A DNA stretch of 64,000 nucleotides from JAIBJN01 sp963802795 (GTDB taxonomy: Bacteria > Actinomycetota > Thermoleophilia > Gaiellales > Gaiellaceae). Under the pieces are notes generated by a model. The model had not been told where the DNA came from. It was given only the letters and a program-made list of their open reading frames with translations, and searched no databases. Made by a program: the position numbers and the translations under genes. This document shows, one piece after another, positions 16,253-25,176 of the stretch. The stretch spans positions 1-64,000 of the forward strand of contig CAWDJV010000006.1 of assembly GCA_963802795.1 (NCBI GenBank), written 5' to 3'. Numbering within the stretch: position 1 is the stretch's first letter; each line of letters begins with the position of its first letter.

Positions 16253-17443
16253 ATGATCACGGTGGCGGAGCGCCGAGCCCGGCTGGCTCGCCGTCACCGT
16301 CTGGCTCCCGATTGTCGCGCCGGCGACGTCGTCGACGCCGCTCGGAGCATGGTCTGCCTGCACGCGTCGGATCCGGCGACCGTCTATCTCTCGGCGTGGG
16401 CCCGCGTCGAGGGCATGCGCGTGGCCGACCTGGAGCGCGCGTTGTACGTCGACCGCACGCTCGTCAAGCAGCTTGCGATGCGCCGCACCCTGTTCGTCTT
16501 TCCGCGCGAGACGTTGAGCCCGGCCCAAGCCGGGGCCGGAAGTAGAGTCGCCGCCGCCGAGCGGCGCAGGCTGATCCGCGACGTCGAGACGGCAGGGCTG
16601 CACCGCGACGGCGAGCGCTGGCTGGCCGAGGCCGAAGCCGAGGTTCGTGCTGCGCTCTCCGACGGACGCGAGGTCAAGTCCTCGGAGCTGCGTGCCGCGA
16701 TTCCCGTGCTCGAGGGCACGATCGCCTACGGGGAGGGAAAGTCGTGGGGCGGGCAGATGGCGGTCGCCCCGCGCGTGCTGACCGTCCTCTCTGCGGCGGG
16801 GCACATCGTCCGCGGCTCGAACGACGGTGCCTGGACGATCTCCCGGCCCCGCTGGGCGTCCCTGGCGACGTGGCTGGGCGAGGAGCTCGCCAGGCAGTCG
16901 GAGGAGGACGGTGTCGCACGACTCGTCGAGCTGTGGCTGCGCACCTTCGGGCCGGGGACGGTCGCCGACATCAGGTGGTGGCTCGGATCGACCGTGAGCG
17001 CGGTGCGCAAAGCCCTCGCCGAGCTCGAGGCCGTGGAGGTCGATCTCGAGGGGCGGACGGGCTTCGTCCTGCCCGACGACCTGGAGCCGACCGAGCCGGT
17101 CGAGCCATGGGCCGCACTCCTGCCGCCGTTGGACCCGACCACCATGGGCTGGTTCGAGCGCGACTGGTACCTCGGCCCGTACAGGGAGCAGCTGTTCGAC
17201 ACGAGCGGCAACGCCGGGCCCACGGTCTGGTGGGAGGGACGGATCGTCGGCGGATGGCGCCAGGCCGAATCCGGCGAGGTCGTCCTCCAGATGCTCGAAG
17301 AAGTCGGCGCCGACGGACAGCGTGCGCTCGACGACGAGGCGGCGCGCTTGACCGAGTGGTTGGCCGGCACGCGCGTGCTGTCCAGGTTCCCCTCACCGCT
17401 GTCGAGAGCGCCGGTGACAGAGGCCCGTATCAGCCGTAGGTGA
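16253..17443 (+). CDS. winged-helix DNA-binding (HTH_42) protein
   Basis: 396 residues, intact. Landmarks are SMVCLHASDPATVYLSAWAR, TLVKQLAMRRTLFVFPRETL, ELWLRTFGPGTVADIRWWLG and LLPPLDPTTMGWFERDWYLG with GPTVWWEGRIVGGWRQ: the HTH_42 (COG3214) family related to YcaQ glycosylases and to the actinomycete AlkZ-type self-resistance enzymes. It probably acts on damaged DNA; this is inference. Start ATG 16253; a GTG at 16211 would add 14 residues. Confidence 0.8.
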   Translation: MITVAERRARLARRHRLAPDCRAGDVVDAARSMVCLHASDPATVYLSAWARVEGMRVADLERALYVDRTLVKQLAMRRTLFVFPRETLSPAQAGAGSRVAAAERRRLIRDVETAGLHRDGERWLAEAEAEVRAALSDGREVKSSELRAAIPVLEGTIAYGEGKSWGGQMAVAPRVLTVLSAAGHIVRGSNDGAWTISRPRWASLATWLGEELARQSEEDGVARLVELWLRTFGPGTVADIRWWLGSTVSAVRKALAELEAVEVDLEGRTGFVLPDDLEPTEPVEPWAALLPPLDPTTMGWFERDWYLGPYREQLFDTSGNAGPTVWWEGRIVGGWRQAESGEVVLQMLEEVGADGQRALDDEAARLTEWLAGTRVLSRFPSPLSRAPVTEARISRR

Positions 17444-17565
17444 GCGCCGCCGGGATCAGCGCAAGCCCGTCCCGCCTGCAGCGGCACGCGAGCCCGGGCT
17501 AGGCTCGGCGCATGAAGCGGCACCCGGCGAACGGGTAGACGCACACACACTCCGAGGGAGGACCG

Positions 17566-18045
17566 ATGACCACCGATGGATTCACCACGTGCCTGTGGTT
17601 CGACGGGCAAGCCGAAGAGGCCGCGGACCACTACGCCTCGATCTTCGAGAACGCCAGGATCGGCAGGGTCGACCGCTACACCGAGGCCGGGCTCGGCGCC
17701 ACCGGCTCCGTGATGACCGTCGAGTTCGAGCTCAACGGCCAGAAGTTCGTGGGGCTGAACGGCGGGCCGGAGTTCAGGTTCAACGAAGCCGTGTCGTTCC
17801 AGATCCACTGCGACGACCAGGACGAGGTGGACTACTACTGGAGCAAGCTCTCCGAGGGCGGCGAGGAGGGCCCCTGTGGGTGGCTGAAGGACAAGTACGG
17901 CGTGTCCTGGCAGGTCATCCCGAGGGTGCTGATCGACCTGATCGGCGACCCGGACCCCGAGAAGGCGGCGCGCGCCACCGAGGCGATGCTCTCGATGTCG
18001 AAGCTCGACATCGCCGCGCTCGAGAAGGCGCACGCGGGCGACTAA
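17566..18045 (+). CDS. PhnB-like VOC family protein
   Basis: 159 residues, intact, with GAGGGAGG placed 6 bases before the ATG. It opens FTTCLWFDGQAEEAADHYAS and has GLNGGPEFRFNEAVSFQIHC, YYWSKLSEGGEEGPCGWLKD and KYGVSWQVIPRVLIDLI, diagnostic of the PhnB/3-demethylubiquinone methyltransferase-like branch of the VOC fold. Despite the old name these proteins are not proven methyltransferases. Function unknown. It converges with the next gene. Confidence 0.88.
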   Translation: MTTDGFTTCLWFDGQAEEAADHYASIFENARIGRVDRYTEAGLGATGSVMTVEFELNGQKFVGLNGGPEFRFNEAVSFQIHCDDQDEVDYYWSKLSEGGEEGPCGWLKDKYGVSWQVIPRVLIDLIGDPDPEKAARATEAMLSMSKLDIAALEKAHAGD

Positions 18046-18066
18046 GCGCCGCTGGACCGGGCGGAT

Positions 18067-18783
18067 CTAGCCGCGGGCGAGAAAGTCGAGGAGAGCGCGC
18101 TCGGCTTCGGGGTCCTGCGAGGAGATCGGTCCCGTGCTCGGAGCCGCTCGTGACGACCAGAGCCTTGTCGTGAGACGTCGTCGCTCGGTGCAGCCGCCGG
18201 GCGTCGCGGGCGAAGGACGTGTCCTGCCGTCCGACAAGGAAGAGAGCTGGAATCTCGAGGCGGCGAACAGAGGGAAGAGCGTCGAGGCCGCCGTACTGCC
18301 GTGGTGCTGACAACGCGGCGACGCCGGCCAGCGTCGCTCTCCGCGGCCGCGACGAGAGCCGCGGTTCCGCCCATAGAGGCCCCAACCAGGATGATCCGCT
18401 CGGCGCCGCGGCTGCCGCAGCTCGGCGGCTCCGGCGAGCATGTCGTCGTCGAGGGACGGGCTGGCGAAATTGAGCGCGAGCGACTGCATGCCCCGCTCGG
18501 CGAGTTGCTTCGCGAACGGAACCCAGGAACAGAAGTCGCTCCTGAGCTGATGGCCGAGGACGACACCCACCTCCCCGTCGCCGACGAGCGCGGCGTCGAG
18601 CTCGATTCCGTCCCGTGTCGTGAGCGTGACGGCTTCGGCGTTCTCCTCGCCGCACGGCACCGCCTTTGTTGTCGAGGTTGCCTCGGCCGTCGACGTCGGC
18701 GGCTGAGCCTCGCCGCCGTCGCTACCGCCACATCCGACTGCCGCGACGAGCAGTCCCAGCATCAGTGCCCGGACGATCCACAT
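18067..18783 (-). pseudogene. lipoprotein alpha/beta hydrolase, broken by frameshifts
   Basis: The N-terminal signal and lipobox (VRALMLGLLVAAVGCGGSDG) mark an exported lipoprotein. The hydrolase core continues VVLGHQLRSDFCSWVPFAKQ and LALNFASPSLDDDMLAGA, then in a second frame RIILVGASMGGTAALVAAAE (nucleophile elbow G-A-S-M-G), and in a third VAALSAPRQYGGLDALPSVR, ALFLVGRQDTSFARDARRLH (acid region). Two or more indels. A dienelactone-hydrolase-like or peptidase-like esterase is likely; substrate unknown. Confidence 0.65.
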
Positions 18784-18826
18784 TCCCTTCCGTATAGACG
18801 TCGAAGCCCGGACTTCCGACGTCAGC

Positions 18827-21026
18827 TCATGGCCGGGCCGGCCCGGGCGCGGCTCGGTGCGGCGGTTCGGCGCCTTCGACGTGGACGTCGGGGAGCCAGC
18901 CGAGCCAGGAGGGCAGGTACCAGTTCCAGCTGCCGAGCAGCTTCATCGTCGCGGGGACGAGCGCCACGCGCACGATCGTGGCGTCGATCAGGAGCGCGAC
19001 GGCGACGCCGAAGCCCATCTGCTGGAAGCCGATCGTGTCGCCCATCGCGAAGCCCCAGAAGACGGCGATGATGATGAGCGCCGCCCCCGTGATCAGGCGC
19101 GCGGTCGAGCCGATCCCGAAGGCGACGGCGTCGTCGTTGTCGCCCGTCTGGCTGTAGCGCTCGCGGATGCGGCTGAGCAGGAACACCTGGTAGTCCATCG
19201 AGAGCCCGAAGAGGACCGCGAAGAGAAAGAGCGGCACCCACGCGTCGATCGTCTCTGCCTCGCGGAGGCCGAGCAGCTCGTTGCCGACGCCCTTCTGGAA
19301 GACGAGCACCAACAGCCCGTAGGCGGCTCCGACCGAGAGCAGGTTCATGACGATCGCCTTCGCGGAGACGACGATCGAGCGGAAGGCGATCGTGAGCAGG
19401 ATGAAGCTCAGTCCGAGCACGAAGAGGAGCACGAGCGGAAGCCAGAAGTTGACGGTCTCGTGGTAGTCGAGCTCCTCGGCCGTGGCGCCGCCCACGTACA
19501 CCCGGGCGTCGACGCCCGCGAACGCGCTCCGGCACCGCCTCGCTTCGCAGCTCGCGGACGGCGTCCACCGCCCGCTTCCCGTTCGCGTCGCCGCCGATCG
19601 GGATCGTGACGCGGGCGACCGTGCCGGTCGGGCTCGTCTCGATCTCCGGCTCCCCGAAGATCGGCCGGGCCGCGCAGCTCCTCCCCGAAGCGAGCCGAAC
19701 GCCTCCTGGACCGCCGGCGAGTCGATCTCCCCGGCGACTGCGATCTCGACCGGGTCGGTGGTCTGCCCCGGGAACTCCTCGTTGAGAAGGAGATAGCCGC
19801 GCTTCGACTCGAAACGGTCCGGCAGCGTGCTCGGCCCTGATGTCCCCGTCTCCAGCGCAAGCAGCGGAGCGGCCATCGCAAGGAGAAAGCCGGCGGCGAG
19901 GACAAGGCTCACAACCGGCCGCCGCATCACCGCGCCGACGACCGGAGCCCAGAAGCGGCCCGGCCGGCCCGCCTGCTCGGCGGCACGCCCGAACAACGGG
20001 ATGCGGAGCGCGTTCACCCGGTCCCCGAGCAGGCTGAGCACCGCGGGAAGAAGGGTCAGCGCCGCGATCACGGAGACGATCCCGACGAGGATCGCCCCCG
20101 CCGCGAGGCTGCGGAAGATCGTGCTCGGCACGAGCAGGAGGCCGAGCATCGCGAGCACGAACGCGCAGCCGCTGAACAGCACCGCGCGGCCCGCGGTCGC
20201 GCCCCCGACCGCGATCGCGTCGAGCTTCTCCCGCCCCTCCAGCCGCTCCTCGCGATAGCGGGAGAGGGTGAAGAGCGAGTAGTCGATCCCGAGCGCGAGG
20301 CCCATCCCCATGAGCATGTTCTGGGTGAAGACCGACAGGTCGTACGCCTGCGCGAGGAGCGCCACGAGCGCGAGCGCAACGACGATCGAGACGATCGCGA
20401 GCATCAGCGGCACGAGGCCCGCGACGACCGCGCCGAAGACGAGCAGCAGGATGACGAGCGCCACGGGGGCGCCGAAGAAGAGCTCGCCCTTCTTCAGATC
20501 CTCCAGCGCCGAGGCGTCCTCGTCTGCATCCTGCGTCAAGACGCCGGTGATCCCCGCCTCGTAGCCCGGCTCGTCGTCGAGGCCCTGAACCGCTTCGATC
20601 GACGCCGTCGACGTCCTCCTCCCCGTCCAGCCCGAGCGCCACGAGCAGCGCCGTCGCGTCGCGGTCCCGCGAGACGAGCCCTGGATCCTCGGCGGCCGTG
20701 ACGACCTGCGTCGCTCCCGCCGCCCGGAGCTCCTCCGCCAGCACCGCGACCCGCTCCCGCGTAGCAGCGGCCTCGACGTCGCCGTCCTCGGCGCGGACGA
20801 CGACGACCTCCGAGACCTCCCGATCCCTCGTCACCGGGTCCGGCGGAAACCCTTCGAAGAGGACCTGCTCGGCGCGCTTCGAATCGGTTTCTCCCGTGAT
20901 CTCGGCCTCGCCCTCGAGCTCGAAGAACATCGCCACGAGGACGAAGGACGCGAGGATCGTCACGACCCACAGCGCAACGACCAGCCAGGGCCGGCGACTG
21001 CTTGCCCGGGCGAGCCTCTCGGTCAT
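18827..21026 (-). CDS. MMPL/RND family exporter (frameshifted)
   Basis: About 733 residues, the size of MMPL-type transporters that export lipids or drugs with proton energy. The N-terminus has LVVALWVVTILASFVLVAMF, then a periplasmic loop. A first membrane bundle follows with GMGLALGIDYSLFTLSRYRE, the classic Asp-Tyr motif of helix 4, and a second with AVLFGLSMDYQVFLLSRIRE, the equivalent in the second half. Indels near 20590 and 19690-19520 break the frame in the two extracytoplasmic loops. No regulator is adjacent. Start ATG 21026 (MTERLARASSRRPWLVVAL) matches the family. Confidence 0.88.
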
Positions 21027-21109
21027 CGTTCGCTCTCGGTAGCCATTTCGCGTCTCAGGTCTAGAGACTGCGCCGCGCGGCTCGATTCATCGCGGAGGCC
21101 GCCCGCAGC

Positions 21110-21472
21110 TTACGTCTTCGGCTGCCAGAGGGCGATCTCGCCGCCGCCCGGAGTCGCGAGGATGCTGCGCCAGCCGGCGGGGCCCTCGCGGGGCGAGAGC
21201 AGGAGCGATGCGCCGAGCAGGCGCGCCTGCTCGGTCGTCTCCGTCACGTCCGCTACCTCGACATAGGGCAGCCAGAAGGGGTGCTCCGTGTCGTGCTCGA
21301 CGACGCCGCCCTCGATTCGATCGCCGAGCGCGAGCGCCAGGTAGTCCCCCGAGCCCGTGTGGACCGACTCGGCGCGCCAGCCGAGCAGCCGCGTGTAGAA
21401 CCCGCAGGCACGCGGCAAGTTGCCCGTCCTGAGCTCGAGATGGACCACAGGGTTCGGGACGGGTTGCGCCAT
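21110..21472 (-). CDS. VOC family protein
   Basis: 120 residues, intact. NPVVHLELRTGNLPRACGFY opens the first half and WLPYVEVADVTETTEQARLL the second, ending GGEIALWQPKT. This is a two-module glyoxalase fold. It is divergent from the ECF sigma factor at 21562 and shares an AT-rich 90-base promoter region with it (AAAAAATAAT at about 21504). Confidence 0.85.
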   Translation of the reverse strand: MAQPVPNPVVHLELRTGNLPRACGFYTRLLGWRAESVHTGSGDYLALALGDRIEGGVVEHDTEHPFWLPYVEVADVTETTEQARLLGASLLLSPREGPAGWRSILATPGGGEIALWQPKT

Positions 21473-21561
21473 GCCCTTTCCCTAGGACCGGCGCTCGCCG
21501 AAAAAATAATCGCCGGGCCGCGATGAATTCGCGCTGCAAGTACCGTCTAGTCTCGTAGACG

Positions 21562-22602
21562 ATGATCTCGGCGACTCCCAGCACGGCTGAGCGAGAACTG
21601 CTCGAGGCAGCCTGCGGCGGCGACGAGGATGCCTTCCGTCACCTCGTCGAGCCCCACCGCGCCGGCCTCCACGCGCATTGCTACCGCATGCTCGGCTCAC
21701 TCCACGACGCCGAGGACGCGCTCCAGGACGCCCTCCTGCGCGCCTGGCGCGGGCTCTGCGGGTTCGACGGGCGGAGCGGGCTGCGAAGGTGGCTCTACCG
21801 GATCACGACGAACGCCTGCCTGGACGCGCTCGCGCGGCGTCCGAAACGCGTGCTCCCGATCGACTACGGCCCTGCTGGGAATTCCAGCGCGGACGAGCCG
21901 GGAAGGCCGCTCTCCGCGTCGCTGTGGCTCGAGCCCTACCCCGACGAGGTACTGGGCCTCGAGGACGGCTACGCCGCTCCCGCGGCGCGCTACGAGCAGC
22001 GCGAAGCCGTGGAGCTCGCGTTCGTGGCAGCGCTCCAGCACCTGCCGCCCCGACAGCGGGCGGTGCTCGTTCTCCGCGAGGTCCTCGGCTTCTCGGCCAA
22101 GGAGGTCTCGGAGTCGCTCGGGACGACGGTGGCGTCCGTGAACAGCGCCATGCAGCGCGCCCGCAAGGTTGTCGAAGAACGGCTGCCCGACCGGAGCCAG
22201 CAGGCAACGGTCCGCCTGCTCGGCGACGAGCGCGTTCGCGAGCTCGTCCAGACCTTCGCCGACGCTCTCGAGCGCGGCGACGTCGACGCGCTCCTGGCCC
22301 TGCTGGCGGAGGACGCGACGTTTGCGATGCCCCCGTATCCGGCGTGGTCTCGCGGCCGCGACGCGGTCGCCGACTCCTGGCTCATGCCCGGGGGGCCGCC
22401 TCCGCGCCTTCGCTACGTCCCGGCGAGCGCGAACGGCCAGCCGGCGTTGGGCACCTACCTGCTCGACCGCAGGCGAAAGCGTTTCGTTCCCATCGCCCTC
22501 GACGTCCTCACGATCCAAGACGAACGGATCGTCGACGTCACGGCGTTTCGCACGCCCGAGGTCTTCTCGCGCTTCGGCTTGCCGGACGAGCTCGCCGCCT
22601 AA
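21562..22602 (+). CDS. ECF sigma factor with SnoaL-like C-terminal domain
   Basis: 346 residues. Region 2 is HCYRMLGSLHDAEDALQDAL with LRAWRGLCGFDGRSGLRRWL and TNACLDAL; region 4 is LPPRQRAVLVLREVLGFSAK with TTVASVNSAMQRARKVV. Residues 220-340 form a SnoaL_2 fold (LVQTFADALERGDVDALLAL, FAMPPYPAWSRGRDAVADSW), the mark of SigG/SigJ-type ECFs without a classical anti-sigma; the domain may sense a ligand. A short inverted repeat (GTCTA, 6 bases, TAGAC at 21545-21560) ends 1 base before the start codon. A paralogue lies at 33819. Confidence 0.93.
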   Translation: MISATPSTAERELLEAACGGDEDAFRHLVEPHRAGLHAHCYRMLGSLHDAEDALQDALLRAWRGLCGFDGRSGLRRWLYRITTNACLDALARRPKRVLPIDYGPAGNSSADEPGRPLSASLWLEPYPDEVLGLEDGYAAPAARYEQREAVELAFVAALQHLPPRQRAVLVLREVLGFSAKEVSESLGTTVASVNSAMQRARKVVEERLPDRSQQATVRLLGDERVRELVQTFADALERGDVDALLALLAEDATFAMPPYPAWSRGRDAVADSWLMPGGPPPRLRYVPASANGQPALGTYLLDRRRKRFVPIALDVLTIQDERIVDVTAFRTPEVFSRFGLPDELAA

Positions 22603-22634
22603 GCCGGCATCAACGTCGCAATACTGACCTCGAC

Positions 22635-23057
22635 GTGAACCAGCCGCCTATCGAGCTGACGCCGATCGGATGGGTGGAGTCCCCCTTGACCGACCCTGCG
22701 TCGGCTCCGAAGCAGGGCGACGAGGGCGCGCCGGACGCGTGGCTCGCCTTCGAGCCTGCGGTACTCGAGGGCCTCGAGGGAATCCGCGAGGGAGACGAGG
22801 TGATCGTCGTCACGTGGCTCGATCGTGCGCGCCGCGACGTCCTGCGCGTGCATCCGCGCGACGACGTCTCGAGAGCCCAGCAGGGCGTGTTCGCAACGCG
22901 CTCCTCTCACCGGCCCAATCCTCTCGGGCTCCATCGGGTGAAGGTGCTGTCGATCGGCGGCGGCGGCAGAGTCCGGGTCGGAAACCTCGAAGCGGTCGAC
23001 CGGACGCCGATCGTCGACGTGAAGCCGGTGCTCAGCGGCAACGTCGTCGAGCGCTGA
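22635..23057 (+). CDS. TrmO/TsaA-type tRNA methyltransferase
   Basis: 140 residues. It begins IELTPIGWVESPLTDPASAP and has DEVIVVTWLDRARRDVLRVH, GVFATRSSHRPNPLGLHRVK (the R-S-x-x-R-P-N-P motif of the family) and LEAVDRTPIVDVKPV. TrmO uses S-adenosylmethionine to N6-methylate t6A37 in tRNA-Thr; some relatives have other substrates. GTG start. It lies 32 bases after the sigma gene on the same strand, possibly co-transcribed. Confidence 0.88.
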   Translation: MNQPPIELTPIGWVESPLTDPASAPKQGDEGAPDAWLAFEPAVLEGLEGIREGDEVIVVTWLDRARRDVLRVHPRDDVSRAQQGVFATRSSHRPNPLGLHRVKVLSIGGGGRVRVGNLEAVDRTPIVDVKPVLSGNVVER

Positions 23058-23136
23058 GTGCGCAGGATTTCGCGAGGCTGTCCTTTTCCTCGTCCCCAAT
23101 TCGTCCTAGGGCGACCATTCCGAGAAGGAGGAAGCG

Positions 23137-23586
23137 ATGCCCGCCCCCGCCCGATCGAGAGCGCAGCGCCGGATCGACGTCCTCGCGAAGCTGCGCACCG
23201 ACGTCGACCTCTGGGTGGCGTCGGCCGACGAGTCCGGCGCCGCCTATCTCGTCCCGCTCTCCTACTACTGGGACGACTCGGCGCTGACGATCGCGACTCC
23301 CCGCGCCAGTCGCACGGCCAAGAACCTCGTCCGTGCCGGCTGGGCCCGCGTCGCGCTCGGCACGACGCGCGACGTCGTCATCATCGAGGGCCCCGTCGAA
23401 GCGATCCCGATCGGCACCGACACCCGCCTCGAGGATGCCCATGCGCAGGCAACCGGATTCGACCCGAGAACGCTCGCCGAGGTGTACGTCTACCTCCGGA
23501 TCACGCCGCACACCATCCAGGCGTGGCGTGAGGCGAACGAGCTCGAAGGCCGGCAGCTGATGCGCCGGGGCGAATGGCTCGACTAG
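23137..23586 (+). CDS. pyridoxamine 5'-phosphate oxidase family (FMN/F420-binding split barrel) protein
   Basis: 149 residues, with GAGAAGGAGG in front of the ATG. The split-barrel core is RRIDVLAKLRTDVDLWVASA, AYLVPLSYYWDDSALTIATP and KNLVRAGWARVALGTTRDVV. Such proteins bind FMN or deazaflavin F420 and reduce or oxidise small molecules; which one cannot be said. Directly upstream of the EamA transporter (10 bases), so probably an operon with it. Confidence 0.85.
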   Translation: MPAPARSRAQRRIDVLAKLRTDVDLWVASADESGAAYLVPLSYYWDDSALTIATPRASRTAKNLVRAGWARVALGTTRDVVIIEGPVEAIPIGTDTRLEDAHAQATGFDPRTLAEVYVYLRITPHTIQAWREANELEGRQLMRRGEWLD

Positions 23587-23596
23587 AACAGCCTCG

Positions 23597-24454
23597 GTGA
23601 CGGGCGTCCTCTTCGCCTGCGTCGCCGGGATGTTTCTCGGGGCTCTGAACGTCACCATGCGACGCGCGCTCGCACGCCTCGACGACGTCGACGCCGGCTC
23701 GGCGGTGATCGCCATCGTCGCCTTCGCCGTCGTCGCGGCAACGGCCCTTGTATCCGGCGTCGACTTCGACACGGGCGAGCTCTGGCCGTTCTTCCTGCTG
23801 GGGATCTTCGTGCCCGGCCTCTCGCAGCTGCTCGTCGTCCATGCGGTGCGTGCGGCGGGCGCGTCGCGGGCGGGGATCCTCTTCGGGATGGCGCCGCTCT
23901 TCTCGGTGCTCATCGCGATCGTCGTGTTCGGCGAGCCGCTCCGGTGGCCGCTTGCAGCGGGGACGCTGCTGGTCGTGGCCGGCGGCGTCGCGCTGGCGTG
24001 GGAGGCCGAGCGCCCGGTCGACTACCGCGCCTACGGCGCCGTTCTGGCGATAGCCGTCGCGGGCGCATTCGGTCTTCGGGACAACGTCGCACGAGCCGTG
24101 ACCGAGGACGTCGCGGCGGACCCGCTCGCTCAATCGGCGGCCCTCATGCTCGGCGCCTCGATCGTCCTGGCGGCGAACCTCTTTCGGCGGCGATCACCGC
24201 TTCCTCGGCTGCGAGCCGCGCTCGCGCCGTTCGCCCTGTCGGGCGTTGTGCTCGCGGCCGGGCAGGCCACCCTCTTCGAGGCGCTCGACCGGGCACGCGT
24301 GACGGTCGCCGCGCCGCTGGTGGGCACAGGCGTGCTCTGGACAGTGGTTCTTGCCGCCGTCTTTCTCGGGCGCAGCGAACTGGTCGGCCGCCGGCTCGTC
24401 CTGGTTGCTCTGCTCGTGGTCGCCGGCGGTGCCCTCGTTGGAGCGACGCGGTGA
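23597..24454 (+). CDS. EamA/DMT superfamily transporter
   Basis: 285 residues with ten membrane segments in two homologous halves. First half: VLFACVAGMFLGALNVTMRR to GTLLVVAGGVALAW; second half: YGAVLAIAVAGAFGLRDNVA to LVGTGVLWTVVLAAVFLGRS and LVLVALLVVAGGALVGA. Members export amino acids or metabolites; specificity is not visible. GTG start. Converges with the B3/4 gene, 3 bases apart. Confidence 0.9.
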   Translation: MTGVLFACVAGMFLGALNVTMRRALARLDDVDAGSAVIAIVAFAVVAATALVSGVDFDTGELWPFFLLGIFVPGLSQLLVVHAVRAAGASRAGILFGMAPLFSVLIAIVVFGEPLRWPLAAGTLLVVAGGVALAWEAERPVDYRAYGAVLAIAVAGAFGLRDNVARAVTEDVAADPLAQSAALMLGASIVLAANLFRRRSPLPRLRAALAPFALSGVVLAAGQATLFEALDRARVTVAAPLVGTGVLWTVVLAAVFLGRSELVGRRLVLVALLVVAGGALVGATR

Positions 24455-24457
24455 GCC

Positions 24458-25159
24458 CTATCCCGTGCCGGTGACGGCCGGCGAGAGCAGGTTCGACTCG
24501 GTCCGGCTGTCCGGCTGATACGAGGCCAGGAGCGCGGCGAGGTCGACCAGCGCCGACTCGACGTCGTCGCCGGCGGCGTCGTGATGCCCCTCGATGACGT
24601 AGAGAGCCTCGACCGTGCTCGCGCTGGTCGCGCTCTGCGCGCTCTGCCGCCAGCACCAGCGGCGGGCGCAGACGACCTCGTCACCGTCCACGAAGACCAC
24701 CTCGCCGGGGTCCGGGTGGACGCTCTCGCTGGACCCGAGATCGGTGAAGCGTTCGCCGCCCTCCGCGAAGCGAACCGTGATGGAGCCGGCGATCCTTGTC
24801 GGGTCGAAGACGGCGACCGGCATCGCGTAGCGAATCGACACCAGGTTGCCCAGGTCGACGAGCGTGCTGATCGTCGGGATGTCGCCGTGCTTGGCGAGCC
24901 TCCGCAGGAGCGCCTCGGCGGCGCTCCGATACTGCGTGGGCTTGGCGCCGAAGCTGGTGAAAGCGCGGCGCCAGGCGGCAATCGAGGGCAGGTCGGCGAG
25001 CGCGGTCGCGCTCAGCCTGCTCGCCGCAGTCTGTTGTTCGGCCCGGTACTCCTCGAGCAGCTCCGGCGTGCTCGGCCCGTTGACGAGCCCGCTCGCGTGC
25101 GCGACTCCGGCCCGGATCGTCGGGTAGCGCTCGACGAGGGTGGGGTCGTACGCGAACAC
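24458..25159 (-). CDS. B3/B4 domain (PheRS beta-like) protein
   Basis: 233 residues. The B3/4 tRNA-editing-like domain is recognised by RYPTIRAGVAHASGLVNGPS, WRRAFTSFGAKPTQYRSAAE, LLRRLAKHGDIPTISTLVDL with NLVSIRYAMPVAVFD and the end VDGDEVVCARRWCWRQS. Stand-alone members resemble the editing domain of phenylalanyl-tRNA synthetase and may hydrolyse mischarged tRNA; this is not proven. GTG start; a TAGCTT box lies 6 bases upstream, suggesting a leaderless transcript separate from the glucosidase gene that ends 17 bases before. Confidence 0.85.
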   Translation of the reverse strand: MFAYDPTLVERYPTIRAGVAHASGLVNGPSTPELLEEYRAEQQTAASRLSATALADLPSIAAWRRAFTSFGAKPTQYRSAAEALLRRLAKHGDIPTISTLVDLGNLVSIRYAMPVAVFDPTRIAGSITVRFAEGGERFTDLGSSESVHPDPGEVVFVDGDEVVCARRWCWRQSAQSATSASTVEALYVIEGHHDAAGDDVESALVDLAALLASYQPDSRTESNLLSPAVTGTG

Positions 25160-25176
25160 GCCGAGAAGCTACATCG